Shown: in pieces, positions 1-11,142 of the stretch | How the letters are laid out: every line of letters starts with the position of its first letter | Position numbering within the stretch: the stretch's first letter is position 1 | From: Trichostrongylus colubriformis | Lineage: Eukaryota; Nematoda; Chromadorea; Rhabditida; Trichostrongylidae | Assembly (NCBI GenBank): GCA_963978905.1 | Contig: OZ022261.1 | Location: 24,735,686 to 24,799,685 of the forward strand | Length of the DNA stretch: 64,000 nt | Reading direction: 5' to 3' | The notes under the pieces: generated by a model | The model's database searches: none | The model's input: only the letters and a program-made list of their open reading frames with translations | What the model was told of the DNA's origin: nothing | Made by a program: the position numbers and the translations under genes

Positions 1-139
1 AGTGAAGCAGCACGCAGCAACAGGCGAAGAGTGAGAAAAAAGTGTGATTGTGATTGTTCCCTTGTTCTCCCTTGTTGAAACCTCGGCATAGTTGTCGATT
101 GTTTTCCTTTTGTATGCCAACACGAGGATTGATGTGGAA

Positions 140-205
140 CCTTTTATTAGCCTAACGTTTCGACCTTCTCGTATTCCTCAGAGGCCTGAAGATGTCTCGA
201 TGCTC
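140..205 (-). other. Possible hammerhead-like / retroelement-tail motif
   Basis: On the minus strand CTGAGGAATACGAGAAGGTC is followed by GAAACGTTAGGCTAATAAAA. CTGANGA...GAAA is the hammerhead ribozyme core layout found in Penelope-like and other retroelement tails, but stem II does not pair well here. Confidence 0.25.
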
Positions 206-599
206 CTGGTTTGCAAAGTATCCGAACAAGCACCTCCTCAACTCTGGGGTTTACGGGGTCGTTTCGAGATCGCTCTCGTGCAACCCGGTAATGAGGCAAC
301 AGACTCACCCAAGATCCCACCGGCGGAGCAGCAGCTCACGCCTCAATCACATGTGTCAGTAAGGGCGAATGAGTCTTACTTGACTCGATGTTCCTTATAC
401 GGCAGAAACTACAGCCGCGCACGTCGCCTTTACTAACTATCACAGTACGTATCACAGTAACTCGCACTGTGATACGAAAGGCAAGAGTTCATTGCTAATA
501 GAAATGATTTGTTTTGTGATTTAAAAAAAAAACCCAGTGATCACACAGGACGTTTTGGTTAGGTGTCATATGTACAAAGTAACGAACTGCAGGCTGCCG

Positions 600-860
600 T
601 AACCCATACCGCAAGCAAAATTGCCCCCTCTCGGTGGAAAGGGTGTGGATATAGGTATAGGATGGGTAAGGGTATCATAGGTATGGGTTTGAATATGGGT
701 ATGGGTAAGGGTATGTGCAATTGCATGAGCATGGAAATGGATATGAGTATGTACACATAATGCGGACGATACGCTGTACTGAGTTAGCGATAGCTCCACG
801 GGCACGGGGGTAGGTGTATGCATGGGTATAGGTCTGGGCATGTATATGGGTAAGCTACGC
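600..860 (+). repeat. Degenerate GGGTAT/GGTATG simple repeat
   Basis: Runs such as GGTATGGGTTTGAATATGGG and ATGGGTAAGGGTATGTGCAA recur. It is not the nematode telomere repeat (TTAGGC). Overlapping open frames are products of the repeat. Confidence 0.7.
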
Positions 861-1282
861 GTATGGCTTGAAGGCAGTAATAGGGTGATACTCCTCGAAT
901 ATGGAAGGTCATCAAACATGAAGGTCAACGTGCTCAGTAGTACGAAAGTGAAGAAAAAAGGGAATGAAACAGTCAAAAACGCGAGAACTAAGAACCCCCC
1001 CCCCCTCTCGCCGCCGTTTATTCGCAGAAGGAACGGGTCTGGCTCAAAAAAGGGCGGGCTGGAATAAAACAGTGTGGAAACTGTTGAGGAAGACGGCTCT
1101 TATAAAGCCCTTAACACCTTTTTTCATAAAAAATTCCGCCACTTATATTCTTCTTATACCAATAGAATCTGTTTTTCTCTGCCGATTATCGCTTTTAACC
1201 TCGACCTTGGGGGCATTAGACCACTTATATAAGCTCAGCTCGAGGTACCACTCTACAGCCCCCTCCCGTCCCTCCCCACGGG

Positions 1283-1456
1283 TTATATAATATAATAATA
1301 TTACAATAATATAATAATATCGTAATAATATAACAATATAATAATAATAATTTAATATAATAATATCATAAAATGATAATAATATAGTAATATAATATAA
1401 TAATACAATAATAATATAATGATATAATAATATTAATAATATAATGTAATAGTATA
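1283..1456. repeat. AT-rich low-complexity tract (TAA/ATA)n
   Basis: Almost only A and T in TAATAATATAA-like units. The minus frame rich in Ile, Leu and Tyr across it is an artefact. Confidence 0.9.
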
Positions 1457-1460
1457 AAGG

Positions 1461-2660
1461 TAACTCATGGTACATCGCGGAGGGAAGGACTATCACCAGC
1501 CTTGATGCAATCGAGTATTACGAATAATGCCCTTGTGGTGATTAGAATGTGAATAAATGATCTTTAATCTGGTCCCTCAGTCCTCCATATCGATACCTAG
1601 GATTTATGGTCTAGTGATGGCGTTCCCACCACTGAGCAGTATTCTTTGAGCACCTCTCCGTGGGCAGCTGGCGCCAAATCTGCTTTCGAACAAGCACACA
1701 TGCCAATTTCATGTCATGTGGGGCTTTCAAATGATGTTTATCGAATCAGACCATGAGCGACGAATCTAGTTACGTCATCGAAGTCCTGGATGTGGTCAGA
1801 TAATAATACTAGCTTATGATTTAAGCCATACTTGCCTTTCATTTTAGCTCTGCCACAAAGGTGATTAGCATTCCGAACATTGCCATTGTCACATATTCAG
1901 AATGTGGAAATATCATTTTTTTCGTTGCATTTAGTAGCAGAGGTGCTATGCCGAATTGCCACATCTCGGGCCCATGACCGTCCATTTAAAAACCTAGATT
2001 GACATCATCAAGAAGATTAAGTCACTTTCTTACATTTGATTAAGTTCCGCTAATCTTTCATGGGTAACATGCACGTGCCCAGAAAGAAGACCTTTTTAAA
2101 CGTGTCCCATCCGCCCCTTCGCACATTGGGGGTGTTGCAAAATCACCCTCGGCGGCCTTCAACCAATTACGGTACGACGACACGTCAAAGAGCGTCACCA
2201 ATTCAGGCACCACAATGGTTCGTAATGCAGATCGCATGCACACTGCATTTCCAGAAGGCCTTTATGTGTGCGTACCCCACAGCGCTTCAACCCTTCAGTC
2301 AGAAGAATTCAATTTTCTACATGACACAGTTGCACGCTGCGCTTCTTTTTTTTTAAATAAGAAGATTCCAAAAAGTTCTGGTTGCTGCGGCTATTATGCA
2401 AAGCCTATTGAGGGGTATGCGGTCACTCCTAGAGGTATCCTACCAAACTGCATCGCAGTGTAGCCCCGTGGGACGCTCAGAGAATCTAAGTAAGCGAAAA
2501 TATTCTTTCGTTAAGTCATGCTGATGGTGTTCACGCTCAAATTCAGGTTTGCATGCTTTCACTGATGAATACGGCTGAACGCCTTGGATAAGAAGCACCA
2601 TACAGAATTTCTTGTACAAGACGTGAGAACTTTCCGTGATTCCTGTAGATTCATATATCA
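1461..2660. other. Intergenic, no gene recognised
   Basis: Short frames on both strands around 2058-2463 have no domain or splice support. No repeat family from elsewhere in the window was recognised here. Confidence 0.5.
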
Positions 2661-2719
2661 GCTCTATGCAGAATAAATGGCCGAAACGTAATTGGCCATA
2701 ACTTCGCTCAGACACAACT

Positions 2720-2960
2720 TTATTTGTCGAAATAAAAACCATTCGAATCTACAGAATTTTGCCAACGATCTGGTAAGGAAAATATACCATCACGATCAAG
2801 TTCTGGATTGCGAGAATCAATAAAGGCAAGAATGGCATTTTTACCGTGCATAATTTTTCTGCCGCAGGTTTCCATCGGGAACCCGGAAAACGTGGTAATC
2901 CGTAAGGAATAGGTCTGGGGAATAAGGGGGTGAGGGAGAGGCTCGATGCCTAACTGCATC
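2720..2960 (-). pseudogene. Mariner transposase C-terminal fragment (left arm)
   Basis: Minus-strand reading 'NAILAFIDSRNPELDRDGIF', 'SLPDRWQNSVDSNGFYFDK', preceded by a corrupted third-aspartate box ('HPLIPQTYS' in place of 'HPPYSPDLA'). It differs from the right arm at several residues, so the two arms have diverged since the inversion. Confidence 0.75.
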
Positions 2961-3027
2961 ATTTTTTTACTGGGTGCGCAAAACAACGCAAAACCCCACA
3001 GTTCGCAAGTCACCCGGCAGAAACTGA

Positions 3028-3265
3028 TCGAGACTCTCCCTCACCCCCTTATTCCTCAGACCTATCTCTGACGAATTACCACATTTTCCCGGTTCTCGAT
3101 GCAAACCTGGGTCAGAAGGAGTCCGCCGAAACGATGCATGTTGAAAACGCCATCGTTGACTTCACTAATTTTCGCAATCCTGAATTTGATCATGATGGCA
3201 TATTTTCTTTACCAGATCGTTGGCAAGGTTGTGTAGATTCGAATGGTTTTTATTTCGACAAATAA
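3028..3265 (+). pseudogene. Mariner transposase C-terminal fragment (right arm)
   Basis: Reads 'NAIVDFTNFRNPEFDHDGIF' then 'SLPDRWQGCVDSNGFYFDK' and TAA. Only the last 60-80 residues of a roughly 345-residue transposase are present; frame breaks lie upstream. The matching inverted copy lies on the minus strand at 2720-2960. Confidence 0.75.
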
Positions 3266-3341
3266 AGTTGTGTCTGAGCGAAGTAATGGCGTTTCGAAAA
3301 AAGTAGTCTGTTTCGGCCATTTATTCTGCATAGACCTAATA

Positions 3342-4654
3342 TTAGGTTGAGGAATAACTTCCCGTGAGTAATAAATCCGCGGTTTTTTATAAGCCCTGTT
3401 TTCACATTGTTCCCCTCATCTTTCGACAAAGCTTATTATGTTTTCGATATAACTTTTATTGCTCTACAAAATGCTACTATCTGTTTTTCGATTCCTCTGA
3501 CTACCTAATATTTATGAGGTTTGGAAATGAAATAAGCGGAAGGCAAAAACGGGCACTCTCGACACCTAATCTTCCTAGTCTACCATCGAGATCAAAAAAT
3601 CCGTGTATATGTTTTTGATAGAGCTTTTTCAGCTCTACAGAATGGTACTCCTTTTTATCCAAATCGCTCAACTTTTTGCTGTTTTAAGACTCACAAATGC
3701 AGTACACACCAAAAGTGTGCACTTCGTTATTTTCTCTTCTTCGCCTACCATCGAGATAGTAGAGGATGTGCATGTGTGCATTCAATAGAGCTTTTTTTGC
3801 TCTACAAGACGGTACCACTCTTCTTTTGTATCCACTCATATTTTAGCATGTAGGAATAAGTTTCCACCTGTTTTTCAATTCAAAGTTGCGTGAAGTAAAT
3901 GAATTTTTTGGCAAAGTGTTTGTATCATTCGATAGAGCTTTTTATTCGTTCAAAAGGAGTGTCAAGTCGAGGAAATCGAGCATTTTCGTGTCGGTCGTGC
4001 TCGATTTCGTCGACTTGACACTCCTTTTAAATTTTCTAAAAAATAGCAAACATTAATTTGGACAAAAACCATAGCACTTTCTTGCAGAGCGGAAAAAGCT
4101 CTATCGCATGATACAAAACACTCTGCCAAAAAAATTCATTTTCATCACGCAATTTTGAACTGAAAAAAGTGAACTTGTCCCAACATGCTAAAACATGACA
4201 GAAGTTAAAAGATGGATGGTATCATCTAGTAGAGCAGAAAAAGCTCTATCGAATGCGTTTATGCACATTCTCTCCAATCTCGATGGTAGGCGAGGAAGAG
4301 AAGATAACGAAAGTGCATACTTTGGCGAGTACTGCATTTGTGAGTCTTAAAAACAGCAAAAAGTTGAGCGATTTGAATAAAAAGTGGTATCGTTCTGTAA
4401 AGCTGATATGGTTTTTGATCTCGATGGTAGACTAGGAAGATGAGGTGTCGAAAGTGCCAATTTCTGCCTTAAGCTTGCTTCATTTCCAAACCTCATAAAT
4501 ATTAGGTAGTCGAAGGAGCCGAAAAGTAGATAGTAGCATTTTGTAGAGCAAATAAAAGCTCTATCGAAGACATATATAAGCTTTGTTGAAAGATGAAGGA
4601 AACAATGTGAAAAACTGGGTTAAATAAACCATGGGAGCTTATTCCTTAACCCAA
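3342..4654. mobile_element. 1.3-kb fold-back element with mariner-type ends
   Basis: Left end TTAGGTTGAGGAATAACTTC, right end (inverse) TTGGGTTAAGGAATAAGCTC, flanked by TA (3340-3341, 4655-4656); such TTAGGTTG ends are typical of mariner. The arms of about 640 bases pair along most of their length and meet at a near-perfect hairpin (3952-4028, 31-base arms, one mismatch). Each arm carries four copies of a dyad of the form TAGAGC-N-GCTCTA spaced about 147-167 bases. No transposase frame. Confidence 0.8.
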
Positions 4655-4669
4655 TATATTCGATATGAC

Positions 4670-4857
4670 GGATGGTAACTTGTGGCCTGACGCTATGCAC
4701 AACTGAGTTCGAGTGATTGCACGATAACCACATACGGCGCATCTGGCACTACCATGTGACCGCCTCAGGACCCAGCGACAACGGCGCCCCTAGCTCGCAC
4801 GCGTTGCGTCGTACGCCGCCCACCGCATCGTGGAATGTGACGAAAGGGTACACATCC
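4670..4857. mobile_element. MULE-type MITE, degraded left half
   Basis: The right half is clear: CAGGACCCAGCGACAACGGC, CCTAGCTCGCACGCGTTGCG, end GGGTACACATCC. The left half is eroded. It starts about 15 bases after the 1.3-kb fold-back element. Confidence 0.6.
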
Positions 4858-5466
4858 GTCATCATGACTTAGTATTTTGGTGAAGGAGTTCTCCATTTAC
4901 TGGTTTTGTTTCTCCATCAGACTCTCAGTGAGAATAGAAGTTTCTACATTTTCAGTAGAATTTGATGCGAGGCGCATTCTGACAGAATCGACCAACGCCA
5001 AGCTTTTCCCCCTTCGGCGTCAGTTATGATCATTGTCAATGATCACTGGACATTGACTTGATGAATAATGATAGGATACTACGGAGAAACCTGACACTCA
5101 CTAAGAACCGATAACCCGAAGCAAATCGAGGTCATTTCGCGGAAACCTGATAGTTCGACACGATAACCCAGTAACGAAAGATCAATACTTCTACGTTCGC
5201 CTAAAATGTATCCCCCGCAACCGTCTACTGTTAGAGTAATAGCTGGAGGTGAAACTCATCGTCCACCATTTACGATAGATCATCCCGTTCAAATATGCAC
5301 ACGGTCTTTTTTGTATAAAATGAGCAGCAAGCAAGGCTGTTTCAGCAACCTTGGATGACGTCGATGGTGTAATACCTTGCCCTGTAGACACTCTTTCGAT
5401 CCAGAACTTGTGCTTCTGTGGGAGTATGAGGATCCGAGCGCACCCCTTTTCGACCATGAGCAGGTG

Positions 5467-5630
5467 GGCCGCCGTCAGACTTTGCGATTTCGCGATTGTG
5501 CGGTTGTGCGACTTTGCGGCGTTGGACTTCCACACGCGAAGTTGCAGCATTGCACAATCTCATGGTCGCAGTAATGCGTGCGAAAGTGCGAATCCGCAAG
5601 ACCGCAGAATCGCAAAGTCTGACGAGGGCC
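5467..5630. mobile_element. Short palindromic MITE (GTCAGACTTTGCGATTTCGC)
   Basis: GTCAGACTTTGCGATT at the left pairs with AATCGCAAAGTCTGAC at the right; interior rich in TTGCG/CGCAA. A second copy lies at 49057-49235. All overlapping open frames are products of the inverted repeat. Confidence 0.7.
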
Positions 5631-6663
5631 TTCCTTGGATAGAATTCGGCTGAGGGTTGAGTGAGGAAGGGGGAGGGGGGCTAGGCAATGCTCCAACTCA
5701 TGCTTTCCACCACTCGAGGTGTAATTTCAGAAACCTGCTTTTCAGGCGCATGATGGAGATCATGGGTGTCCCTTCGATCATCATGTGTGTCCATTCTTTT
5801 CTCTCTGGATTCCTGCGGTTATTATGTGATAGCACGCTTGAAAATCCTTATATTAAACTGTTGATTCAGTGCACTAAGGGTTTAATGGAGGGCTTTCGCT
5901 ATATGACGTCATATTTGATAATTCCGCGCTGATTTCGACCAGTGAGATTGCTTTTCGATCCCCTAGTACATAGTTTTTTTTTTGCAGCTTTGACGCAATG
6001 CTGGCCAATTTTGAGCAGTGTGATGGGTGATGGCTAGATTTACGAACTTCAAATCAAAATTGAAGTGAAGGTCCCGGCTCGCTTGCCTTTCCCTACAGCC
6101 CTTAAGACGTCTGTGCAGGTTTGAATGGGATGAACACTAGTTGAGTGGAAACTCTAACTTTACAGCATGATAAAAGTACTACTGAACTACTAGTACAACT
6201 ACTGAACTTTTCATACCGTGAGCGATCGATAAGCGCGAAAACTCACGAAAAGGAGAGAAAAATATAACAGCTTATCACAACGCTAATCCAAATACTAATT
6301 ACATGAAAGTAGATGTGCGAAATATGAGACACAAATGAAGAAATAGTGGCTTACGGACACTGCACTCGATTAGGTGACGCGCAGATCGAGCCTATTTTCG
6401 GCTCTCGTGTGGTTCCTCTGTCAACGGTTCGCTTGAATATAATTGGATATGTATACATACAGATAAACTGAAATACTGTACCAAATACCCGTCCTTCTTG
6501 GCTTTGTCTCAAGACGGTGTTACCCCGCTCATACTTTCATAATTCGAGTTCAAAGTTCACAAATGGGATCCAAATGAAGGTTTTACAAATCGAAAGTTTT
6601 TGTTTTGTTTCATAAATTCTGTGCCATATGTGGCTTTTTTTGAATTTATTATTCCTTTATTTA

Positions 6664-6760
6664 ATACCAATTGGGCGGAGGTGGTGTAGTGACAGGTGGC
6701 GCGCATCCCACTCCCATGGTGCGGGGATCAAATCCCGCATCATCGCCCGCCCAGGCCAAC
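6664..6760 (+). repeat. tRNA-like SINE or tRNA pseudogene
   Basis: TGGTGTAGTGACAGGTGG resembles the pol III box A and GGATCAAATCC resembles box B (consensus GGTTCGANTCC); the latter sits in a small hairpin GCGGG...CCCGC. It lies between two copies of TTTATTTAATACCAATTG (about 6657 and 6931), which may be a target duplication or a longer direct repeat. No full cloverleaf, so not a working tRNA. Confidence 0.45.
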
Positions 6761-7849
6761 CAGGCCTTCCATCCCTCCGGGGTCGGTAAATTGGTACCAT
6801 CGGCTGGCCACCGCAAGTCATTGTATAGGCCACATCATATTCACCAGCCATCACGACCTGAATGGAACTAGAATGTGCGGCGCATCTAACAGAAGGTATT
6901 GATCAACGCCAAAAACTTTATCCTTTATTTAATACCAATTGAGTTCAACAGCATAATCACTGTGACTGGAGCTTCGAGAGCCTTCTACGCTGACCCGGAG
7001 CCACACTCGAAATTTCCAAAAACAAGTATGGAAAAATTTTGAAAATATTAGAAACGGGACAGAATTCATGAACAAACGAAATACATGAGTGAAAGGCGGA
7101 GTGCCTCGAAGGCAGTGTTTCGAGGCAAGAAAAGTTGTTTTTACAACGCTACAGTAACCAATAAAAGGCCAATGAATGAATATTTTTTTGGAAATTAAAC
7201 CCTATGAGTTGCAATGTTATATCACAATAATCTAGATTGCGAAATAAAATGACCGAATCTGATTGATCAATTGAAGGTCAAAGTCTAATCAATCGGTGAA
7301 ATTTTCACATATTCTATCTATCTTCTCAGGAACCAGGATGAACTCGCTTCAATGAGAGTCCACCTGCAAGTACTCAAGCAACTGGTGGAAGCGAAGTAGC
7401 GGTCAAGAATATAGGCGGTTATAGATTCTAATCCTAACTTTGGTCGACGTCTACATTTCTTTTTTTTATAAGGCAAGGTCTCTCAGCTGGGTAGGGCGCA
7501 GGGTAAAAAATGAAAAATTATTCATGTCAAAACTCTGAAAATGACCAAACCTTTCAAAAAATTTAACTAGCATTAAAAAGCTTATAAATTATCGAGGCGA
7601 GAAGGTGTGCAGGAAGTGACACGGAATAAGTCTAGGACACTGTTACGCGTTATTTGGAATCATGACAGCACTTTACAGCACAGAGGCACGATGTTGCTCA
7701 TTCTCAGAGTTTTCAGTTAGATAAATTTTCACCTTTTACCCTGCATCTAACTCTGCTGATATGGCTTGCTTCATTGAGTACCAACTGCCTTTAACACAAA
7801 AACTCCAAAACCGCATATATTGTTTACGGGTGGGGCTACTTATGCCAGA

Positions 7850-8070
7850 AAATCGCTTCCGTAGAGTCGCATTCGCGGCGCCACCATACGACTTGCGAAT
7901 TGATTGCGCTTGGGAGCTAGGCAGAACGTGGCTGCATCACCTAGCGCTTCCACCCATGCCTGCCCCCTCCACCCATGCCACACTGCCTCGCTTGAGGGCT
8001 GGCAGCCCTGCCACTGGCACTCGCACCCGCCGTGCCGCTCGCCGCGGGCGATTACGCGGGTTTCTGGCGT
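7850..8070 (+). repeat. 200-base repeat, inverted copy at 55365-55590
   Basis: Shares TGATTGCGCTTGGGAG, CACTGCCTCGCTTGA-like and CTGCCACTGGCACTCG with the reverse of 55365-55590. Non-coding. Confidence 0.65.
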
Positions 8071-8414
8071 AAGTAGCCTTACTCATTTTTGACCGCTACT
8101 GCATATCCGGTTGTTTCTTTATGACACTTCGTTAAGCTGTAAAATTTAGAACAATGAACTTGGCTGAAGCCTTTTACAGGTGTATCGAGGCACTGAAGAA
8201 GTACAAATGTGGCCGCAAAAGTTGCAAGGGTTTCGTTAAGTACCAGCTGCCTTGGTCGACGATCTAAAGGAGCTCATCCGCTAGCGCGAGCTTGAAAAGT
8301 GAAAATTTTCGGACTGGGCGGAGACGCAGAGACATACAGTCATTTTCATGGGCTTAAAATTATCTGCTGTGGATTGGCTTCATCAAGAAAAATACGATCC
8401 TGTGGCTCAAAAGG

Positions 8415-8585
8415 ATGCATTCATACTCAGCGCCGGCAGGGTGTGCTGCGTTCACAGGGAGCGAGGCAGAGTGGCACGTAGGAGGTGCAAAGACGATCCA
8501 GGGAATGAGGCAGGGTGGCATGGGCGGAGACGCAAAGACATGCAGTCACGCCCTGCTGCCGGCATCGCAGAGTTTGAACTAAATG
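8415..8585. mobile_element. Palindromic GC-rich MITE copy
   Basis: GCATTCATACTCAGCGCCGG at the left, CCCTGCTGCCGGCATCGCAG at the right, same family as 36964. Confidence 0.6.
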
Positions 8586-8929
8586 TTTCATTATGGTTTA
8601 GTAAATTTTATATGGCTTGTTGACAAAATCTGAAAAATTGCGATGGAATACATCAGACTACCTGCTAAACAACTCTATCCAGTTGGGTAAGGTGCAGACT
8701 TACTAGGGAAAACGGCTGCCACAGCATATATAACATAGCTAGATCAATGAACTTTGCACAGTAGCGATAGGAACTCGACCCATAAGCCCCTGCCAGTCGA
8801 TGCATGCAATTTGTTCGTTGCACTGGTTGCATTTTTGTGCATGGGGATATGTCCTCAAAATGACGCTTTCTTTTTTATGGAAACATAAGTCCGAGCACTG
8901 CAACTATCTAACAGATGCATTCTGCGTGA

Positions 8930-9010
8930 TATAAGCTGTCATATGTAGTTATATCTATGATATCATATGGTATGTAGCCGTATCATACAATACCGTATCA
9001 CATCAGTATG
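8930..9010. repeat. ATATCATATGATAT-type dyad-rich AT tract
   Basis: Repeated CATATGAT/ATATCATA units that are self-complementary. A longer similar tract lies at 9790-9950. Confidence 0.6.
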
Positions 9011-9211
9011 TTACATGATATGTTCATGTAACGGCTATATAAAAACTGCAAAATTCAGGAGATTTCCCATTTTCACGGGGAATTCCGTTCGAATTCATCG
9101 CATTTGAATTCCCATTCCTAATAACTTGCTTGTTCTCTCACTTAGTTTTGATTACCACGTATAAGGAATTATTAGCATTAAGGGCATGATTCCCACACTC
9201 TATACTATCGC

Positions 9212-9290
9212 AGTTCGCATAGCACAATGGTAAGAGGTGGTGCAGCTGTTCCGTACTCATGGTTGGCTGACTGGGCTCTCTAATCCAGTA
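9212..9290 (+). repeat. tRNA-like SINE fragment
   Basis: GCATAGCACAATGGTAAGAG resembles a tRNA D-arm / box A, with a poor box B (GGCTCTCTAATCC). No cloverleaf. Confidence 0.35.
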
Positions 9291-10500
9291 TATCCTTAGT
9301 CAAGCAAGCCTCACATCGTTCGTGCGCCCGTTAATTGGCACACATAGATTTGCCTGGGTGGAGAGGCCACTGCTTTCAACAGTGGCTTGTCGTGCCATCA
9401 CTCCAAGCATACGTACTCTAGTTTGGAGTGTGAGAGCAATTCTGGGCGCAATCCACATTATTCATTCATTTCTTAAGATTTCAATTTTTATCCAACATTA
9501 TTCGTTGATATGTTTCCTGTGTTCTTGAAAGCATTGTTATCATGAATCTCTTCTCGAGGTGCTTACGAATATTTGAGTAAACGCCACTTTCTGGATATCT
9601 ATTTTCCTTGAATCAAACACATAAGGGCCCTGACTGAGAGGGAGTAGTATGAAGGGAAACCCGACTTGACCCGACAGCGTCCGCTGCCGATTCAATGTGA
9701 CATCTTGCTGCTAAAAATGTTCTGATAAATCTTCGCATTCTTTATCATGTCCTCTTCTCCTGGCTGAAGCACTAACAGGCGGTAGAACTGATTTCGAACT
9801 AATTGCAATATGTGATATGATGTGATGATATGGCATCATATTATATAGTATCATATAATATTATATCATGTATTACAATGTCATACCACGTAATACCATA
9901 GCATATCATTTCACTTCATATCATAATATTTTTCAATAAAGACGTGGAGTATATATGCGAGTATTTATCATTGTGAAATGACGGAAGTCAGTGATGAGTA
10001 TGTACGTGGTGAAGTGGTGTACTGTTCAGTTGGAGGGAGTATCCGACGCATTTCAACTCAAAAACGGAAAAAGAAAGTAGTCTGGAAATTTAGAAGTTTT
10101 CTCGCTTGTTTCTCCGGGATGACAACAGTACAAGCAGAAAGAAGGGGAAGTGGTGATATATAATATCATATGTATAATACTGAAATACATAATGTCGTAT
10201 CATGTCGTAAAATTGGTTCCGAATATGTTGAAGTTCAAAAATTGAATTCAATCACCTTCAACATTTCTGTACGGTTTGGTCACAACTTTCGCTGGAATTG
10301 AAATGTCAAGCCTTCCGGATGAGTTGCAAGAGAACCCTTACTAAAATCATCAATTACTTTCCCATCACCAACCCTCGATTAGTCATTATGAAATTCCATC
10401 AGCACACTATATAACATCTGCCTGTCATTATGCGGAACCTGAATTAATTCTTTCAAGAAGTCGGAATTACTAATCAAGTCGTCGGGTCAATGTACGTTTA

Positions 10501-10519
10501 GTGGGGGGGGGGGGGGGGA
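10501..10519 (+). repeat. Poly-G run
   Basis: A run of 17 G. Comparable shorter G runs occur at 31353, 35563 and 27690, and C runs at 993, 39428, 58078 and 63301. They are typical slippage sites and potential sequencing weak points. Confidence 0.9.
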
Positions 10520-10705
10520 CAGTATGACGCAAAACTCGCGTATTGCGTACCATTGCACCTCACACACTTAGCAGCACGCAAAAGACCTACCAAACTTCAT
10601 TATCACGGCATGTATAGCAATGGAGGTTTTTTTCATGTACGAGAATGGAGAATGCAGATTTTAGCTCACGCCATATTAGGTTCCCCCGAAGCCCACATTA
10701 AATTT
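10515..10705 (+). repeat. 190-base interspersed repeat (three copies)
   Basis: AGTATGACGCAAAACTCGCG, GCATGTATAGCAATGGAGG, AGCCCACATTAAATTTC. Other copies at 15105-15280 and, split by about 320 bases of inserted sequence, at 35448-35525 plus 35845-35960. Confidence 0.6.
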
Positions 10706-10962
10706 CATATAAATCGTCTTCATTGATTCTATTTCACCTCCTAGGCCTTTTCAACTCGCTGCATTATTGCATCAGCGCTGAGAAAGGCTTCTTTGTAGTT
10801 ATTGAAATTCCCATTCATCAGGTGGCTCAAGTATCTTCGCGGAGACGAGCGTCCTTATTAGATGAAGAAATTATGGCCTCCAGGACGCCAATCTCTTTCG
10901 ATACCGCGAAGCATCCATAAGTAATCAGTGACGAATCTTGAATTCGCGTGCAGCACGGAATG

Positions 10963-11142
10963 TCAGAGGGATGTGTCGGATAAATCACGCACAAGCTGAC
11001 AATTCAAAAAGAAATGCTTGCCCAGGGGTTTCATTGATCGTGTCCGGCTATTTTTGTGTGTATCCGATTCGTTGCTGGAGGATTGGGATTCGACGATTAA
11101 CTGCTGGACGTCACATGCGTCGTCGCTCAGGAGCATTGTCAT
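10963..11142 (-). CDS. Small minus-strand open frame, function unknown
   Basis: A 59-residue frame from ATG to TGA reads 'MTMLLSDDACDVQQLIVESQ', 'SSSNESDTHKNSRT'. The frame stays open about 35 codons further upstream (to near 11245). Serine- and acid-rich composition looks more like protein than random translation. A longer plus-strand frame overlaps it (10938-11543, 201 residues, Arg/Cys/Ser-rich, no recognisable domain). No splice partner identified. Confidence 0.2.
   Translation of the reverse strand: MTMLLSDDACDVQQLIVESQSSSNESDTHKNSRTRSMKPLGKHFFLNCQLVRDLSDTSL

Larger units (their letters stand above)
2667..3330. mobile_element. Palindromic mariner derivative with two inverted transposase C-terminal fragments
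   Basis: Bounded by TGCAGAATAAATGGCCGAAA and its inverse, with TA on both sides (2665-2666 and 3331-3332). Both arms encode the end of a mariner transposase: minus strand 'GIFSLPDRWQNSVDSNGFYF' ending about 2720, plus strand 'GIFSLPDRWQGCVDSNGFYF' ending at TAA 3263-3265. The left arm also retains 'LPHPLIPQTYSLRITTF', a degraded version of the catalytic 'YSPDLAPTDYHFF' box. The arms meet near 2960-3030. It cannot make an active enzyme. Confidence 0.8.

Noticed and set aside
566..976. 136-residue minus-strand frame rich in His, Thr and Pro
   Set aside because: It is the translation of the GGGTAT-type simple repeat.
1143..1496. 117-residue Ile/Leu/Tyr-rich minus-strand frame
   Set aside because: It is the translation of an AT-only tract.
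6671..6760. Functional tRNA gene
   Set aside because: Box-like motifs are present but no complete cloverleaf forms.
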